From Neonectria sp. B-13 (Eukaryota; Ascomycota; Sordariomycetes; Hypocreales; Nectriaceae), in assembly GCA_002682825.1 (NCBI GenBank), contig NOKP01000076.1, positions 867-63,788 on the forward strand: a stretch of DNA of 62,922 bases. The letters run 5' to 3'. The notes under the pieces are model-generated. The model had not been told where the DNA came from. It did no database searches and saw only the letters and a program-made list of their open reading frames with translations. How positions within the stretch are numbered: position 1 is the first letter of the stretch; each line of letters starts with the position of its first letter. The position numbers were made by a program, and so were the translations under genes. Below, piece after piece: positions 34,802 to 45,640 of this stretch.

Positions 34802-37800
34802 GGTAGAATGTGCGGCTGAATGGAGTCAAGCTCACCACATAGACACCGTGGTCACGGACACGAGAAACAGAAGAATGAGCCCGGGAAGAGAGAAGAAAAA
34901 GAAAGAAATCTTAAAGGAGGGGGAGCAGCGATTACAGTTCACTTTTACCTCCCTTTTGACCCGACATTCTTGTTGACCCTGGCCAGAACATGAACGGCCA
35001 TTGGCCGAGAATCAAGAGCTTGGATATTGCGCAATATTGGCCTTTTTTTCCTCCGCAGTGGTGGCATTTCGAACCTTCCGAACGACACATGACTTGTCGT
35101 TGTATTTTGAAGAAGCAGTTTTGCGTTCTCTAAGGGTACCTGCAATCTGTACGAACATGTCTTGTGTGATGTATTGGCCAGTCAACCAAAACGGCTCTAT
35201 CACGTGGATCTATTCAGTTGCCCCACGTAGACAGCGTGAGGCTAACTGGAAGAAGAAATTCCCGAAATGGACTGAGCTGCTTCTGGCGATAAAAAGCAGG
35301 GCAGAGGGCGATACGAAATGGGACTGGGATTAATGAGGCTACATCAAAATGTGGTCGGCCCCGAGAATCGTGTTATGCGGGCACAGAGTCACGTTGCCTC
35401 AAGTGCCTTTTGAAGGCAGAAGCAAATTTTAATAATCGCTTTACATCAGCAGCTTGATTAAGGCTTGCAACTTTTAAGTTTCTCAGAAACCAAAGCTCAA
35501 AGACAGCTAACATCAATCCCATTACTATTCCGCAAGTCTCGACAGTGCAAACTGTGACAATCGCCGCTTGGCTCTAGATGGCAGGCTCCACCCAACTATG
35601 CTATCCGCGTGATCACAACAAAGTCAAGCACCCATTGAGTCTCCGTACGTGCTCCTCCTATCGCACCTTTCGCTGCTTCCTCGTTTGTTCCTTCGTTTGT
35701 TCCCCTCGCGCCTCGCCACTCTCACTATGTACCTTCTAAACTCTTCTCTTTCTTTTCTTGTTAGTTGTGCAGTACTGGTACTGGTCCTCATCATCAGAAC
35801 TTTCTGAGGGCTGATAATCGTTCTCCTCGTCGATATCCCGTATTCTCGCACTATATAACATTGGGCGGCCTCGAAAAATGCAGGTAGACGCCATGGAACT
35901 TATCCTGGAGTTTTCTGCACCCACCAGGAAGAGAATTACGCCCGCATTGTTCTCACTTCAAAAAGGAATCCATCTCCTCACTCACCCCTAGCATGGCAGA
36001 TGATGGCATTCCTCGCAGACTCATCTTCGTTGCGGAGGAGCCGGCAGATGTCCATCATGCGAGAGGAAGGACTTTGGATAGCTACCTGCCATGACTCTCC
36101 GGTGTCTTCTGCTGATTTGCCTTCCATGAGAGTTTGAATTGTGATGACGTCGCCATGATCTTTTTTCTCAGGCAATACCACCCGGAATTCAGGTGTGAGT
36201 TCGACTATGCGGCTTCGCTGAATGTCATATTAGCAATCGACTTCCTCATGGCGTCCAAGTATCGTACTAGGAGTTCATGGTTCGAGTTCATGAACTTTTT
36301 CAACTTCTCGAGGTCCGGTGTCTTCGCTCTCGGTAGCATCATTGTCGCAAGATACTCTGGTCCAATTTCAAGGACGAGACCTCGCTACCAGGAGTAAGTA
36401 GGGCGCCATCAACGTAGCCGTTCATTGCCTTACCACCGAGCTCAGACTATGATCCATGGTTTGTTGTTGGACCAAGTATGTCACATTCCAACAAAGATCT
36501 AGCCTGCCTAGTGCGAAAATAAGGCCTCAGATGAAGGAATGCAATAGCTACGGATCCGCAACCTTAGGGATCGGGACCGCAACCTTAGATAAGAAGGATA
36601 GGAACCGCAACCTTAAACTAGAACCGCAAAATTCAATGACTGCGGCTCCGATAGGAAGCTATCCACATCTCTTAGAATAAGATCCTGACAGAGATCCTTC
36701 AATAGCGAGAAATCAAGATCTTCAATGCGCCTCAGCTTCATCCCTTCCATCTAATACTATCACTTCCACTGTGAACAACAAGTGTACCCAGCCGTAAATT
36801 TCTGCCATCCTCGGGACGATCCACCTGACAATTCATACCCCAACTATGCGAAAAGGGCTACCACAAAAGGTAGGGGACCGGAGTAGCTAAAATGGGAGGC
36901 CGGAAGGGACATCGAGATGATGATCAGATGATAACCAGCAGTAGCCAATCTCAAAAGTCACTGAACAGCCATGACGTAGCCTGCACTGCACGTCGTAAGC
37001 TTCAAAGGCCGAATTAAACCTTATGCGCTTTTTCAGTCGTCAGATCATCTGTCAGACTGTCACCAAAGTGCGTGAACGCCAACCACAACCGCTGAACCGG
37101 CTTTCCACATTAATTAGACTGAGAACTGTCAACTACAGTAGAAGGTGACGGGCCTTGATTGGTCGGGCTTTTTAATAGCTGCATGGGAAACTTAATCACT
37201 GTTTGGTACACTACCAACTTCTCAAATCTCGTGACGTTGTGGCGCAACTTGGCTGTCAGCTCTCCCTAGTGTGAGGTTCAGGTATCCATTCGACTTGGCC
37301 AAGATGCAGGGATCGGCCGCGACTGAATCGCTTCTAAGTTTTGATTGGAATTACGACTGCGAACCCCTTGGCAGCTATATTGATGTTGACTTGAAGAGAT
37401 TTGCAGGGACTGATGTTTGATGGTCTGGTACGCGAACCGTGGCTAAGTCACGGGTAGGAGACACTCTTCAAAGGGCCTGTTGTATCGGAATTTCACTGAA
37501 ATGAAACCTGACACCTAGCCCGAGCTCATAATAATGACAGCTGACAAGTCCTTGCCAAGGAAATTGCCGAGATGGAAGCAGCAGGCGTACTGGTGAGTGG
37601 AGGAAGCCGATGCAATGGCTTGAACCTTGTTGAGACTGGCCCACACATACTTATTTCCATTCATACTCCATCCAGTCTACTTGGTCCATATTTTCCCCAG
37701 GAATCTGCTTAAGTCCGTATACAGTGCGTCTACGATCTTGTGCGATGTTTGATGGAGGAAAGCTCACTCATTCTCATCTTGACAGGGAGAAAGTGGCTGA

Positions 37801-38381
37801 ATCAAGCTGGCTTTGCAGGCGAACTGGACAGATTGAATTAACCACTTCTCTCTCGGGACAGCCGGGACGATGCCGTCAAAGAAAGCTCTAGTGGGCCTAG
37901 CTGAGTGCCGAGATCGAGGAATTATGATTTAGTACTACTCTTGTCGTTACAAAAGGAAACCAACGTTGACCTATCAAACGGCGGCGATGTCCACCTAAAC
38001 TCTACACTTGAGGCGCCTTAGAGTTATAAAGTGGCTGACTTCTAATGACACCCACCCCCCTCGCTTCAATCAAGGCGTTTAGTTCCCTAGCTGCGGAGAA
38101 ATTAACGTTTCGAAATGCAGGGTATCTGTCGAAGCTGAACTTCTGGGCGTTTAAAGGCCGTCTGTGGAGGTACGTGGCGTCCAAGGACCGCACGGTATCG
38201 GTTCATTGGTCTCTTCGGGACATTGATTGCAAGCATGTGAGAAGTGAATCCTGTTAAACGATGACATGCATAAGTAGGGCGATCGCTGATCGACATTTCA
38301 TACTCCTGACGATCAACTTCAGATCGTCCTAATAGTCAACGCCAAACACAGACCCCTACACACCTTTTACTCATCCTAAAA
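34802..38381. other. Gene-poor region with weak coding traces
   Basis: No convincing gene. Minus strand 36181-35978 reads 'VVLPEKKDHGDVITIQTLME' to 'ARNAIICHARGE' and has an upstream neighbour frame 'KKFMNSNHELLVRYLDAMRK' (36300-36220), perhaps a decayed gene. Plus strand 37304-37407 starts 'MQGSAATESLLSFDWNYDCE' and could be a first exon; 37553-37591 reads 'LAKEIAEMEAAGVL' before a GTGAGT. Four spaced 'accgcaacctta' repeats lie at 36556-36640. Confidence 0.35.
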
Positions 38382-39029
38382 ATGGCGTATCGTGATCACG
38401 GCGGTGCGCACAAGGTGATTTCAGTCATACTTCGCCTTGGCCAGTTTTCCTCCGCTGTGATTGTCCTCGGAATCCTTTCACGCTTTGCCTACCTTCTCAG
38501 CATTCCACAGGCTCACGCCGATGGAGAGATTGTCTACGCAATGGTCGTCGCATGCATCACTATCCCTTACTCCATTCTGTTTTGTCTGCCGTTTGATGCT
38601 CTCTTCATGAGCTTCCCGGTCGACTTCATACTCTGGATCATGTGGCTTGTTGCCTTTTGCCTGCTTTCGACGAAGTCAGCTTCTGGGAGCTGTTCTTCCC
38701 GCTGGTATTACGACTACTGGGGCTACTACTGGGGGCGTTTCTGGCACGTCGGACCTGTTGGAGATGTCAGTCAAGCTACCATCAACCGAGCAGGCTGTAG
38801 TCAGTGGAGAACGGTGCTGGCCTTTTCGTTTATTGTCTCGTTTGCCTACCTCCTTAGTGGCATTCTCGTTAGTATCACCCACACTCTGAAAAATGACAGA
38901 TTGACTAAAACCATGGTCAGGGGATATACGTCTTCCGCAAGTATGTCAAGGTCAAGGAGACAGCTCAGGTCGTCAAGAGGCAGGCTGGCAAGCTATCTGG
39001 GTGAGTTCATAAATGAAATACTACTTTAG
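38382..39029 (+). CDS. MARVEL-type four-helix membrane protein
   Basis: 215-aa frame starting 'MAYRDHGGAHKVISVILRLG'. Hydrophobic helices: about residues 15-40 ('SSAVIVLGILSRFAYLLSI'), 50-72 ('VYAMVVACITIPYSILFCLP'), 78-100 ('FPVDFILWIMWLVAFCLLST') and 143-165 ('TVLAFSFIVSFAYLLSGILV'). Between helices 3 and 4 is a Trp/Tyr/Gly-rich loop ('RWYYDYWGYYWGRFWH'). This order and the DFILWIMWLVAF helix fit the fungal MARVEL family of small membrane proteins, which organise membrane apposition domains. The cytosolic tail is Ser/Arg-rich. A truncated paralogue lies at 44769. The frame is intact; a C-terminal intron cannot be excluded. Confidence 0.7.
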   Translation: MAYRDHGGAHKVISVILRLGQFSSAVIVLGILSRFAYLLSIPQAHADGEIVYAMVVACITIPYSILFCLPFDALFMSFPVDFILWIMWLVAFCLLSTKSASGSCSSRWYYDYWGYYWGRFWHVGPVGDVSQATINRAGCSQWRTVLAFSFIVSFAYLLSGILVSITHTLKNDRLTKTMVRGYTSSASMSRSRRQLRSSRGRLASYLGEFINEILL

Positions 39030-39411
39030 GCTTGGTACTGATTGCATATTTTTAAGACGTAGAAGCCAGCCAGATGGCCTTGACCAGGAGAGAGGGATTG
39101 AGCATGAAAGGACGGCTGCCAATGGGGCCGAGCCGAAGCCAGAAATGCAAAGCGCTGGGGGCGTTTAATGAGGCGGCCACTCTAAGGAGCCCACTTCTCG
39201 CGGGTCCCCACTGTCACGAGCTCAGATTGTCTGTAGTATCTGATTGGGTGTATGTCTGTTCTTTATTGCGTCAAGTCCCCGCTCTGAGTCCCTGTACATC
39301 CTTTATGCTGAAGTAGCTAGAAGGATATTGCTATAGAAGTCACACGCCAAGTACACGCCCAGGTACCCAAATACACATCGTAACACCCACTTACAACATT
39401 AAATAAGTAAC

Positions 39412-39622
39412 TGTTGGATTGACCCCTCGGGTGACGACATATGACCCGAATTTGCATAAACCTCTGATACACAGATATCCTAGCTTTAGTCAGATGACTA
39501 AAACCCCTCTCAAGAAAAGAGGGGGCCGGAGGGATCCTTGATCAATAGCATCATCATCTTTGGGGTCCACATCGTATTGATCCCTATCAATCGTGATCGA
39601 ATTTGCCGTACGCTGTCCAACA
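39412..39622 (+). mobile_element. Solo LTR, family L1, with 5-bp target duplication GTAAC
   Basis: TGTTGGATTGACCCC ... CGCTGTCCAACA, flanked by gtaac at 39407-39411 and 39623-39627. Shares 'aacctctgata', 'agtcag' and 'gagggggccgg' blocks with the other two L1 copies. Confidence 0.88.
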
Positions 39623-39626
39623 GTAA

Positions 39627-39960
39627 CTAATAACTTTAAATGTAAATAAAACAGCAACCAATGCATCTAATTGGTTATTTCAAGATATTTTCTAATAGAG
39701 AAAATCTCACTAATTTCAAATCTACAAAAGTTTTCTATAAAAGATAGCGAAAAAGTCACCTATTCTGACTCAGAAGATTCAACTGGCTGGACCTGTCTCC
39801 TAGTAGCTCTAACATTTGCAATTGATGCAAATAGCTTATTGGGTCTCTTTCAACTGCAGCTCTTTTCCTCTTCTTTGATTGGTTTAATTGTTGCTTTAGA
39901 GCCCTGTTTTCCGCTTCCAGCTGTGAGACCTGCCACCCAAGCGAATCAAGACCCTTACCC
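39627..39960 (-). mobile_element. Pogo-like transposon 3' end: transposase C-terminal coiled coil and AT-rich end
   Basis: The minus strand reads 'VSQLEAENRALKQQLNQSKK' then 'RKRAAVERDPISYLHQLQML' and stops near 39765. This leucine-zipper-like tail with basic patch is typical of pogo-type transposases. The AT-rich block 39634-39770 recurs inverted at 27140-27270. The rest of the transposase is absent. Confidence 0.55.
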
Positions 39961-39997
39961 GCGCTCCGGAACAGCCGTCTAGTCGTTGGGCTATTAT

Positions 39998-40408
39998 TGT
40001 CAGAAAACTAGCGTGGCACTCAGATGACTTGTATTGTCTATCTCCTTGTCCCCCTGGGCTATCTCTGTGGTGTTCAGGGGATATCCCTTTCCTTGACCGC
40101 CTTCCTATTCGGGCTATGCCAGGGAAGGGTTCGGCGAGCTGTCTGTGGACCCCGAAGGTGGTCACCTGACCACCTTGTTGATCCAATCTATATGATCCAA
40201 TCTAACAGGATTATGTACACATTATCTCCAGGGTGGTCATGTGACCACCTTGGTGGTCAACAGACAGCTCGCCGAACCTTTGCCGGCTGTAGCCCGAACA
40301 GGAAGGCGGTCAAGGAAGGAGATATCCCCTGAACACCACAGAGATAGCCCAGGGAGAGAGAGACAGACACAATACAAGTCATCTGAGTGCCACGCTAGCT
40401 TTCCGACA
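39998..40408. mobile_element. Foldback/MITE element, complete copy with arms of about 190 bp
   Basis: The left arm starts TGTCAGAAAACTAGCGTGGC; the right arm ends GCCACGCTAGCTTTCCGACA. The arms are inverted copies over almost their full length. They share the 'cctgggctatctctgtggtg' and 'ccttgaccgccttcctattc' segments, and the centre is at 'gatccaatctaacag|gattatg'. No ORF of its own. Half copies are at 8660-8870 and 57609-57819. No clear target duplication. Confidence 0.88.
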
Positions 40409-41014
40409 CCTCTATCCTTCCCTACCAACTCTAAATAAATCTGAATCTAAACCCTACTAGACTAGGACTTCGGCTTCCCGCCCGGTGTGCTCCATAGTTG
40501 ACCGGTGCAGCGCCCTGGTCAGCTGACAAAATCTTTGTCTCAGACTTGTTGGATTGTGCAGGGGTGCTGAGTGCACACTTGATGAGAAGTAGTTATTGTA
40601 ATAATTGTAATTATTCTTGATTGTTTTTTTCTTCCCTATTTTATATTTCAATATGAACCTGAGTCCTACGAAGTCGCCACCCTCTAGGACTTTAGAGTTT
40701 GTGTCATGACATCAGGGTCGTGAAGTCGAGGGGGAAACCTTGATTCTTCCAACAAGACTTGGAGACCTTTCGAGTCATCCATCATTCTTCAGCCGTGCGC
40801 CCCGCACACAGGACAGTTCCCACCACCGCCAACTTATCACCAACACGAGCTGACATATTCAGCCATAAGTTCGGCTCTTCCGGATCGTTGATGAACAAGC
40901 TGAAGAGGAAGTGCAATTGCGGAATTCAAGGTCATCCATCACTTGACAACCACTTCACCGGTTCAAGCTCTCCCGGGTGCCCTCTTCAGCCTCCAGCATC
41001 GTCTTGAAACCGCC
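40409..41014. other. Intergenic / 5' region of the SDR gene
   Basis: No gene. Contains 'cttgttggattgtgcaggg' (40545-40563), which resembles an L1 LTR start but has no continuation. Confidence 0.4.
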
Positions 41015-41833
41015 ATGGCTCCGCTCTATAAGAAAGCCCTCGTCGTTGGCGCTACCTCGGGCATTGGGGCCGCTCTTGCATCTAAGCTTATCGCGAACGA
41101 CACCAAAGTCGTGGTGGTGGGTCGCCGACGAGATCGCCTGGACGCTTTCGTGGAGGCGCACGGTTCGGACAACGCCAGTGCCGTCGCCTTTGATGTAACG
41201 AATCTGACGGGCATCAAGGCCTTTTCTGACGAGATCATCCAGTCCAACCCGGATCTTGACTGTGTCGTAATCAGCTCGGGCGTCCAACGCGGCTTCAACT
41301 TCTCACAGCCCGAGACATTGGACCTGTCAGTTCTCGGGGATGAGCTCACGACGAATTATACTTCTGTTGTTCATCTGACAGCGTCATTTCTACCTCATCT
41401 TAAGAAGGAACCTCATGGAAACCTCGTATATATCAGCGCCACTCTCGGGCTGATCCCGGCCATGATCCGGACCCCAAACTACAATGCTTCCAAAGCCGCC
41501 CTTCACGCCTTCATCATGAATGTCCGGCATCAGCTCCGAGAGGCCGGGTATTCTAATGTGCGCATAGTAGAGGTCTTCCCGCCTGCGGTACAGACTGAGC
41601 TGCATGACGAAAAACACCAGCCGGATCTAGTCAACGGGGGCGAAATTGGCATGCCATTGGCCGAGTTTATCGACCAGATGTATGCTGGCCTGGTCAAGGG
41701 CAGTGACCAGTTTGCGATTGGCCTGGGAGAGGACCTCTTCAAGGAGGGCGGATGGGAGTATCAGCGGGGACAAATGTACGAGGCGGCGCAAGATTACTTC
41801 AAGGATGCGCTGGCGCCGTATTTCAAAAAGTGA
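41015..41833 (+). CDS. Short-chain dehydrogenase/reductase, intact
   Basis: NAD(P)-dependent oxidoreductase, 272 aa. The start at 41015 lies in a good context (GCCATGG) and places the cofactor motif G-A-T-S-G-I-G at residues 12-18; an in-frame start at 40943 would add an uncharged leader and is less likely. 'VVVVGRRRDRLDAFVEAHG' after strand 2, with Arg at the end, favours NADPH. The usual NNAG becomes 'ISSGVQRGF'. The catalytic set is Ser141 ('YISATLGLIPAM'), Tyr156 and Lys160 ('YNASKAALHAF'). The C-terminus 'YFKDALAPYFKK' is typical of DltE-like fungal SDRs. The substrate is unknown. No intron or lesion is visible, in contrast to most neighbours. Confidence 0.9.
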   Translation: MAPLYKKALVVGATSGIGAALASKLIANDTKVVVVGRRRDRLDAFVEAHGSDNASAVAFDVTNLTGIKAFSDEIIQSNPDLDCVVISSGVQRGFNFSQPETLDLSVLGDELTTNYTSVVHLTASFLPHLKKEPHGNLVYISATLGLIPAMIRTPNYNASKAALHAFIMNVRHQLREAGYSNVRIVEVFPPAVQTELHDEKHQPDLVNGGEIGMPLAEFIDQMYAGLVKGSDQFAIGLGEDLFKEGGWEYQRGQMYEAAQDYFKDALAPYFKK

Positions 41834-42118
41834 ATGAGTAAGGAGTCTTGGATGGGCGCATCTTATGCCACGCATAGACTGCCCAGAAGTCGTGGCCATG
41901 TCAAGTAGGTTGATGCAGCTGGTTTATGAATCATTCGACAGAATCATCCTGGAGGCAAGGAAAAGTTGATAATCTAATTCGAGTTACTAATAATGGAGAA
42001 AAACTTTGTTACTTTCAAGGCAATACCAATACTCTGCAACTGGCTCCCGGAGACTACATCTGAAACGTCGTGGCCTATCAACAATTCATCTACGAGGTTG
42101 CCTGCTGCCTACAGATGC
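41834..42118. other. 3' flank of the SDR gene
   Basis: No feature seen other than the target duplication GATGC at 42114-42118 preceding the LTR. Confidence 0.4.
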
Positions 42119-42320
42119 TGTTGGATAGCGTACGGTCAATTCGATCTAGGCCTTAGCGTTCAATAGAGTGTAGAGCCCAAATCTGATGATTCAATTGATC
42201 TAGGATCCTGCCGGCCCCCTCTTTTCTCGAGAGGGGTTTTATGTCATCTCACGCCCCCTCTGACTAAGGTCAGGATATCGATCTATCAGAGGTTTCGTAA
42301 TACAGGGTCACAATCCAACA
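42119..42320 (-). mobile_element. Solo LTR, family L1, with 5-bp target duplication GATGC
   Basis: TGTTGGATAGCGTACGG ... CACAATCCAACA, flanked by gatgc at 42114-42118 and 42321-42325. It lies in the opposite orientation to the 39412 copy, as judged by 'cagaggtttcgtaatacagg'. Confidence 0.88.
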
Positions 42321-42359
42321 GATGCTATAACCTCAGAACTCTACTCAAGCATTATCCCT

Positions 42360-42385
42360 TTGAGTGTCGTAAGACGACACTTGGG
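42360..42385. other. Short hairpin near the piggyBac 3' side
   Basis: AGTGTCGT-aag-ACGACACT, perfect 8-bp arms. It could be subterminal sequence of the piggyBac element, but no TTAA or matching opposite end was found. Confidence 0.4.
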
Positions 42386-42446
42386 TCACGAGCAGGGGGG
42401 TCTAGCCAACCAGAGTAAAGAAAATCAAAGGTACATTCAACCCCAC

Positions 42447-44365
42447 CTATTTTATATGGTGATAGAAGTCCCGGCAATTTCCAGATCTACATAGAGCTAC
42501 ATCACACTGCTGACAGCGATATCGTGACTGCTTCGGTCTCCGGCCCCCGTTGCTACTGACTGCTTGCAACGGCTGCCGCCGCCGCCCCTCTCCAAGCCGT
42601 ATTCCTTTACAAGCCTGACAAGCTGAGCAATTCATATTTCGGACCCAATTGTGCTGTGAGACAGGCGTAAATTCGTCTCCAGTCCGAAACCTTTGACGTG
42701 ACTGACTTTCTGCTGCGTATGTTGCAATAAGGTCATTGACAAGGCGTTGCCGCCAACTGCCTTGTGATGCCTCCGGCTTCCACTGCGGCTGCCCCCTTTG
42801 CTGTAAGATGAAGCTGTTGATGAGGGCTATTTCTAGCAGAAAGTCCCAAGCTAGGGCCTTCCAGCCGCCCCTGCGTATACGGCGGTCAGGGCCCCAATAC
42901 GCTCGCATCTGATCACCGCGATCCACAGCGTTCATCTCATCATTGTAGATAGCAGCGATGGATGGGATAGAAATCAGCTTGACAGGCTCGTCACCAAAGA
43001 AACGCTTTATTGGCCGTGCTTGCATTTGGTCTGTTGTCGGTCTTTTCCTCTTGCGGTCAAGTCTTTCATCGCCTCTGAATACAGTTGACAGGAATAACAC
43101 AAGGGCGTTGTCTTTCCAAGCAACCTGGTTGACCTTATCAGCCGTAGGGATAGCTCTGATGACATTGAATTCGAGGCTGCCGGCAGCTGTGTTATCTATA
43201 GCTTTGAGCTTGACAAGGGGCTTGTAGATACCACAGTTCCTGCGGGCTGTGCCTGTGGCTCCGTGGCCACATTGCCGGGCCGGCGAAAGAGGTCGCAGGA
43301 AGAGAATAGGGTATCGAGAAATACGTGGTATGTGGATTCCGGCAGCAGATTTACTAGGGCAACAACCGCAGCTTGGGTCGGGTTCAGATGGATTGTATTC
43401 CTCTCTCGTAGCTGCCGGCCCTGCCGCAACCGCCGCAGCTGTGACGGCAGGCGCCGGTAGGTCGGCCGGATCCCTACGGGCCCGAATTTCCGGCCCGGCC
43501 GGTGCCAAATCCACCGCAGGAAATAGCCTCGTTGGGCCACAGCCAACACTTTGAATCCTGTGGGAATTGGCTTCGAAGGGACAGTCGTTGTCTCTAGGGA
43601 CCTTCCAAGAAAACAGACCATGCACTCATCTACAGCAATAGATGTGCCTGGTATATAGAAAACGGTAGACGTATGCTGTATATGACTAGACCACGCATTG
43701 ACCCGGCTAAAGGTGCGGCCATAGAAGCTTGTGTCAGGGTCCTTATCAATAGTTGCAAAGTCATAGATGTGAAGATGCCGAGATAATAGCTGGAAGCGGT
43801 TGTAAGGTATCCATTTGACCACTGGATGGATAGGGCGTTGGTCCTTGGATCTAGAAATCTTCCAATAATCCTCGATCTGCGGCTCCCTATGAATTCTCAT
43901 ATACATCAGCATCGCAAGCCATATGTAGATTTCTGCAATAGAGGTCGGCTTCCAAGTCAACAGCCGAGACTGCGGCTTCAATCTACAGCTGCCAGCTTCA
44001 TGCTGCTCAAGCCGGTGACTGACCCAGCTGTTGGTGTAGCAGACCCAGCTTTCCACTAAGGAAACAGGTAGGAATGGCTGGAAAAGTAACAGCGGCTCTG
44101 GGGGCAGGGCTGTTATCTTGAAGACCTGGCTTGGAATGACCATCGGCTCGAAGTTGTAACCGCGATCCCGGACCGGATCATGTATCGGCCGGCAGGTGTT
44201 ATCAGCCGGCAGCTCGCGGCGGCTGTCATCAACACGAATGAAGCTATTTTCATCATATACATTGACTGCCGCCTGGCTGGAGAGCTGTTGGGAATCCATG
44301 AGATTGCACAGAATGAATTGTATGATGAATTGGGCGGGGTTGATTTCGCTGGTGCTTAAAGTCAC
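42447..44365 (-). pseudogene. PiggyBac-type transposase, one frameshift
   Basis: Cut-and-paste DDD transposase. From 44365: 'VYDENSFIRVDDSRRELPAD', 'FKITALPPEPLLLFQPFLPV', 'PTSIAEIYIWLAMLMYMRIH', 'YWKISRSKDQRPIHPVVKWI' (the DDE_Tnp_1_7 N-terminal part). Then come 'TSIAVDECMVCFLGRSLETT' (first catalytic Asp) and 'YHVFLDTLFSSCDLFRR' (second). Near 43275 the frame is lost by one base and continues as 'QCGHGATGTARRNCGIYK', 'VNQVAWKDNALVLFLSTVF' and 'YNDEMNAVDRGDQMRAYWGP' (third Asp). The C-terminal Cys-rich finger is complete: 'CSACQACKGI', then 'YRCQQCDVALC', ending 'CRDFYHHIK'. Apart from the single shift no stops are seen. A second candidate Met, 'MDSQQLSSQAAVNVYDENSF' near 44298, may be the real start. 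Confidence 0.9.
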
Positions 44366-44768
44366 TCTATGTACCTCGGCCTTGGCGCGGGTTATGTGGG
44401 GCTCGGTACGTAGGTGTAGTTACGCTTTCGATGAGAGTTTTTTCCATCCAACAGACATCACCGGTGGACAGCTTGGCGATCACATATCATGCCACCAGTG
44501 CAGCCTCGGAATCCATTTCCGCGACGCCTCTGAGTTCGTAATGACGTTGCCAGAAGTCAAACTCACGTGGCCGTCTTTTGTTCGATCCGGCACGGGTGCC
44601 GAAATCCTCAAAGGCATGAGACCATGTTGCCTGTCGATCGTCTACTTATACCTGACACGCACGTTGCAAAACATGTCGTTTCAGATCACTCAGGTCGATG
44701 CAATTCCAATCTTACTCAACAATACCACCTCCCTTCACCAAATCAACAACTCGCTTTCTTGATCCAAA
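44366..44768. other. Flank between piggyBac and the MARVEL fragment
   Basis: Short frames on the plus strand have no recognised family. Probably includes the promoter of the truncated MARVEL gene. Confidence 0.35.
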
Positions 44769-45011
44769 ATGTCGGACTCAGGTGCTGCCCACAAGATCGT
44801 CTCTGTCATCCTTCGATTTATAGAGTTTTCCTGCGCCGTAATCGTCCTCGGTCTTCTCTCGCGGCTCGCCTACATGTTAAGCATTGCCGGGGTAAACATG
44901 GACGGACGCCTTGTGTATACCATGGTTGTCGCGGGCATCGGCATTGTCTATTCGATCATTTTCTGCCACTATTACTACTTGACCATCTCAGACTCGAAGC
45001 CAAATACATAG
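44769..45011 (+). pseudogene. Truncated MARVEL paralogue fused to dispersed repeat B
   Basis: Starts 'MSDSGAAHKIVSVILRFIEF' and follows the 38382 protein ('CAVIVLGLLSRLAYML', 'GRLVYTMVVAGIGIVYSIIF') for about 65 residues, helices 1 and 2. At 44966, immediately after 'SIIFC', the sequence passes into repeat B, which supplies the last residues 'HYYYLTISDSKPNT' and a stop. Helices 3-4 and the tail are lost. Confidence 0.75.
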
Positions 45012-45214
45012 TAAAATGACTAAGCACAGAATTTAACATACAATAGGAACTTCTAAGTCATCCTATAAATATATTAATATTCTTTTCCTTCTTGTTGTTA
45101 TTATATTCGTCTTGTAAGTTGTTAACCTCGCCGTCGACTCTGGGTTTTACAGCCAATCTGAATTTAGCGGTCAAATTGAACCGCTTTCGTTTTTGCGGTC
45201 ACCGTATTTGGAAT
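44968..45214 (+). repeat. Dispersed repeat B, copy 2
   Basis: See 18622-18868. Ends near 'cggtcaccgtatttggaa'. It also contains an AT-rich stretch with short palindromes. Class unknown. Confidence 0.85.
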
Positions 45215-45311
45215 AGTGCCAATCCAGTTTGCCCTATACCCCATTCAGCATCACGCACCACCTAACTCGTTGACATTTACCCAATTAAAATAGCCCAGCG
45301 CTACCAAATTA

Positions 45312-45422
45312 GAAAGATAACATTAAGGACATATCGCATATTCATTTCCAATGTCATCAGAGTCCAATTGCAGCATTGCAACCGGTTTGACCTTTCATTA
45401 TGGTTGATTGATGTGGTCAACG
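45312..45422 (+). repeat. Dispersed repeat C, copy 1 (copy 2 at 58282-58392)
   Basis: Starts 'gaaagataacattaaggaca' and continues with 'ttgcagcattgc' and 'attgatgt'; moderately diverged from 58282-58392. Both copies lie upstream of giant subtelomeric-type ORFs. Confidence 0.7.
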
Positions 45423-45640
45423 TAAGGCTTGCATATCTGTTTACATGCACATTGCATAATGTGAGGTTGATTAAGCAATTGTGATGGGTTTCATCTCTGA
45501 GAGGGGTTGGGAAGGGGCTGAATCTAAACTTCAGATGATCTTAACAACCTGCACCGATTCTAAGAGATATCGATTTATCTAACAATAGTTCTATAAGACT
45601 CTTTCTTCTTTCTTCATCATTGCTCTATTATTACATTATA

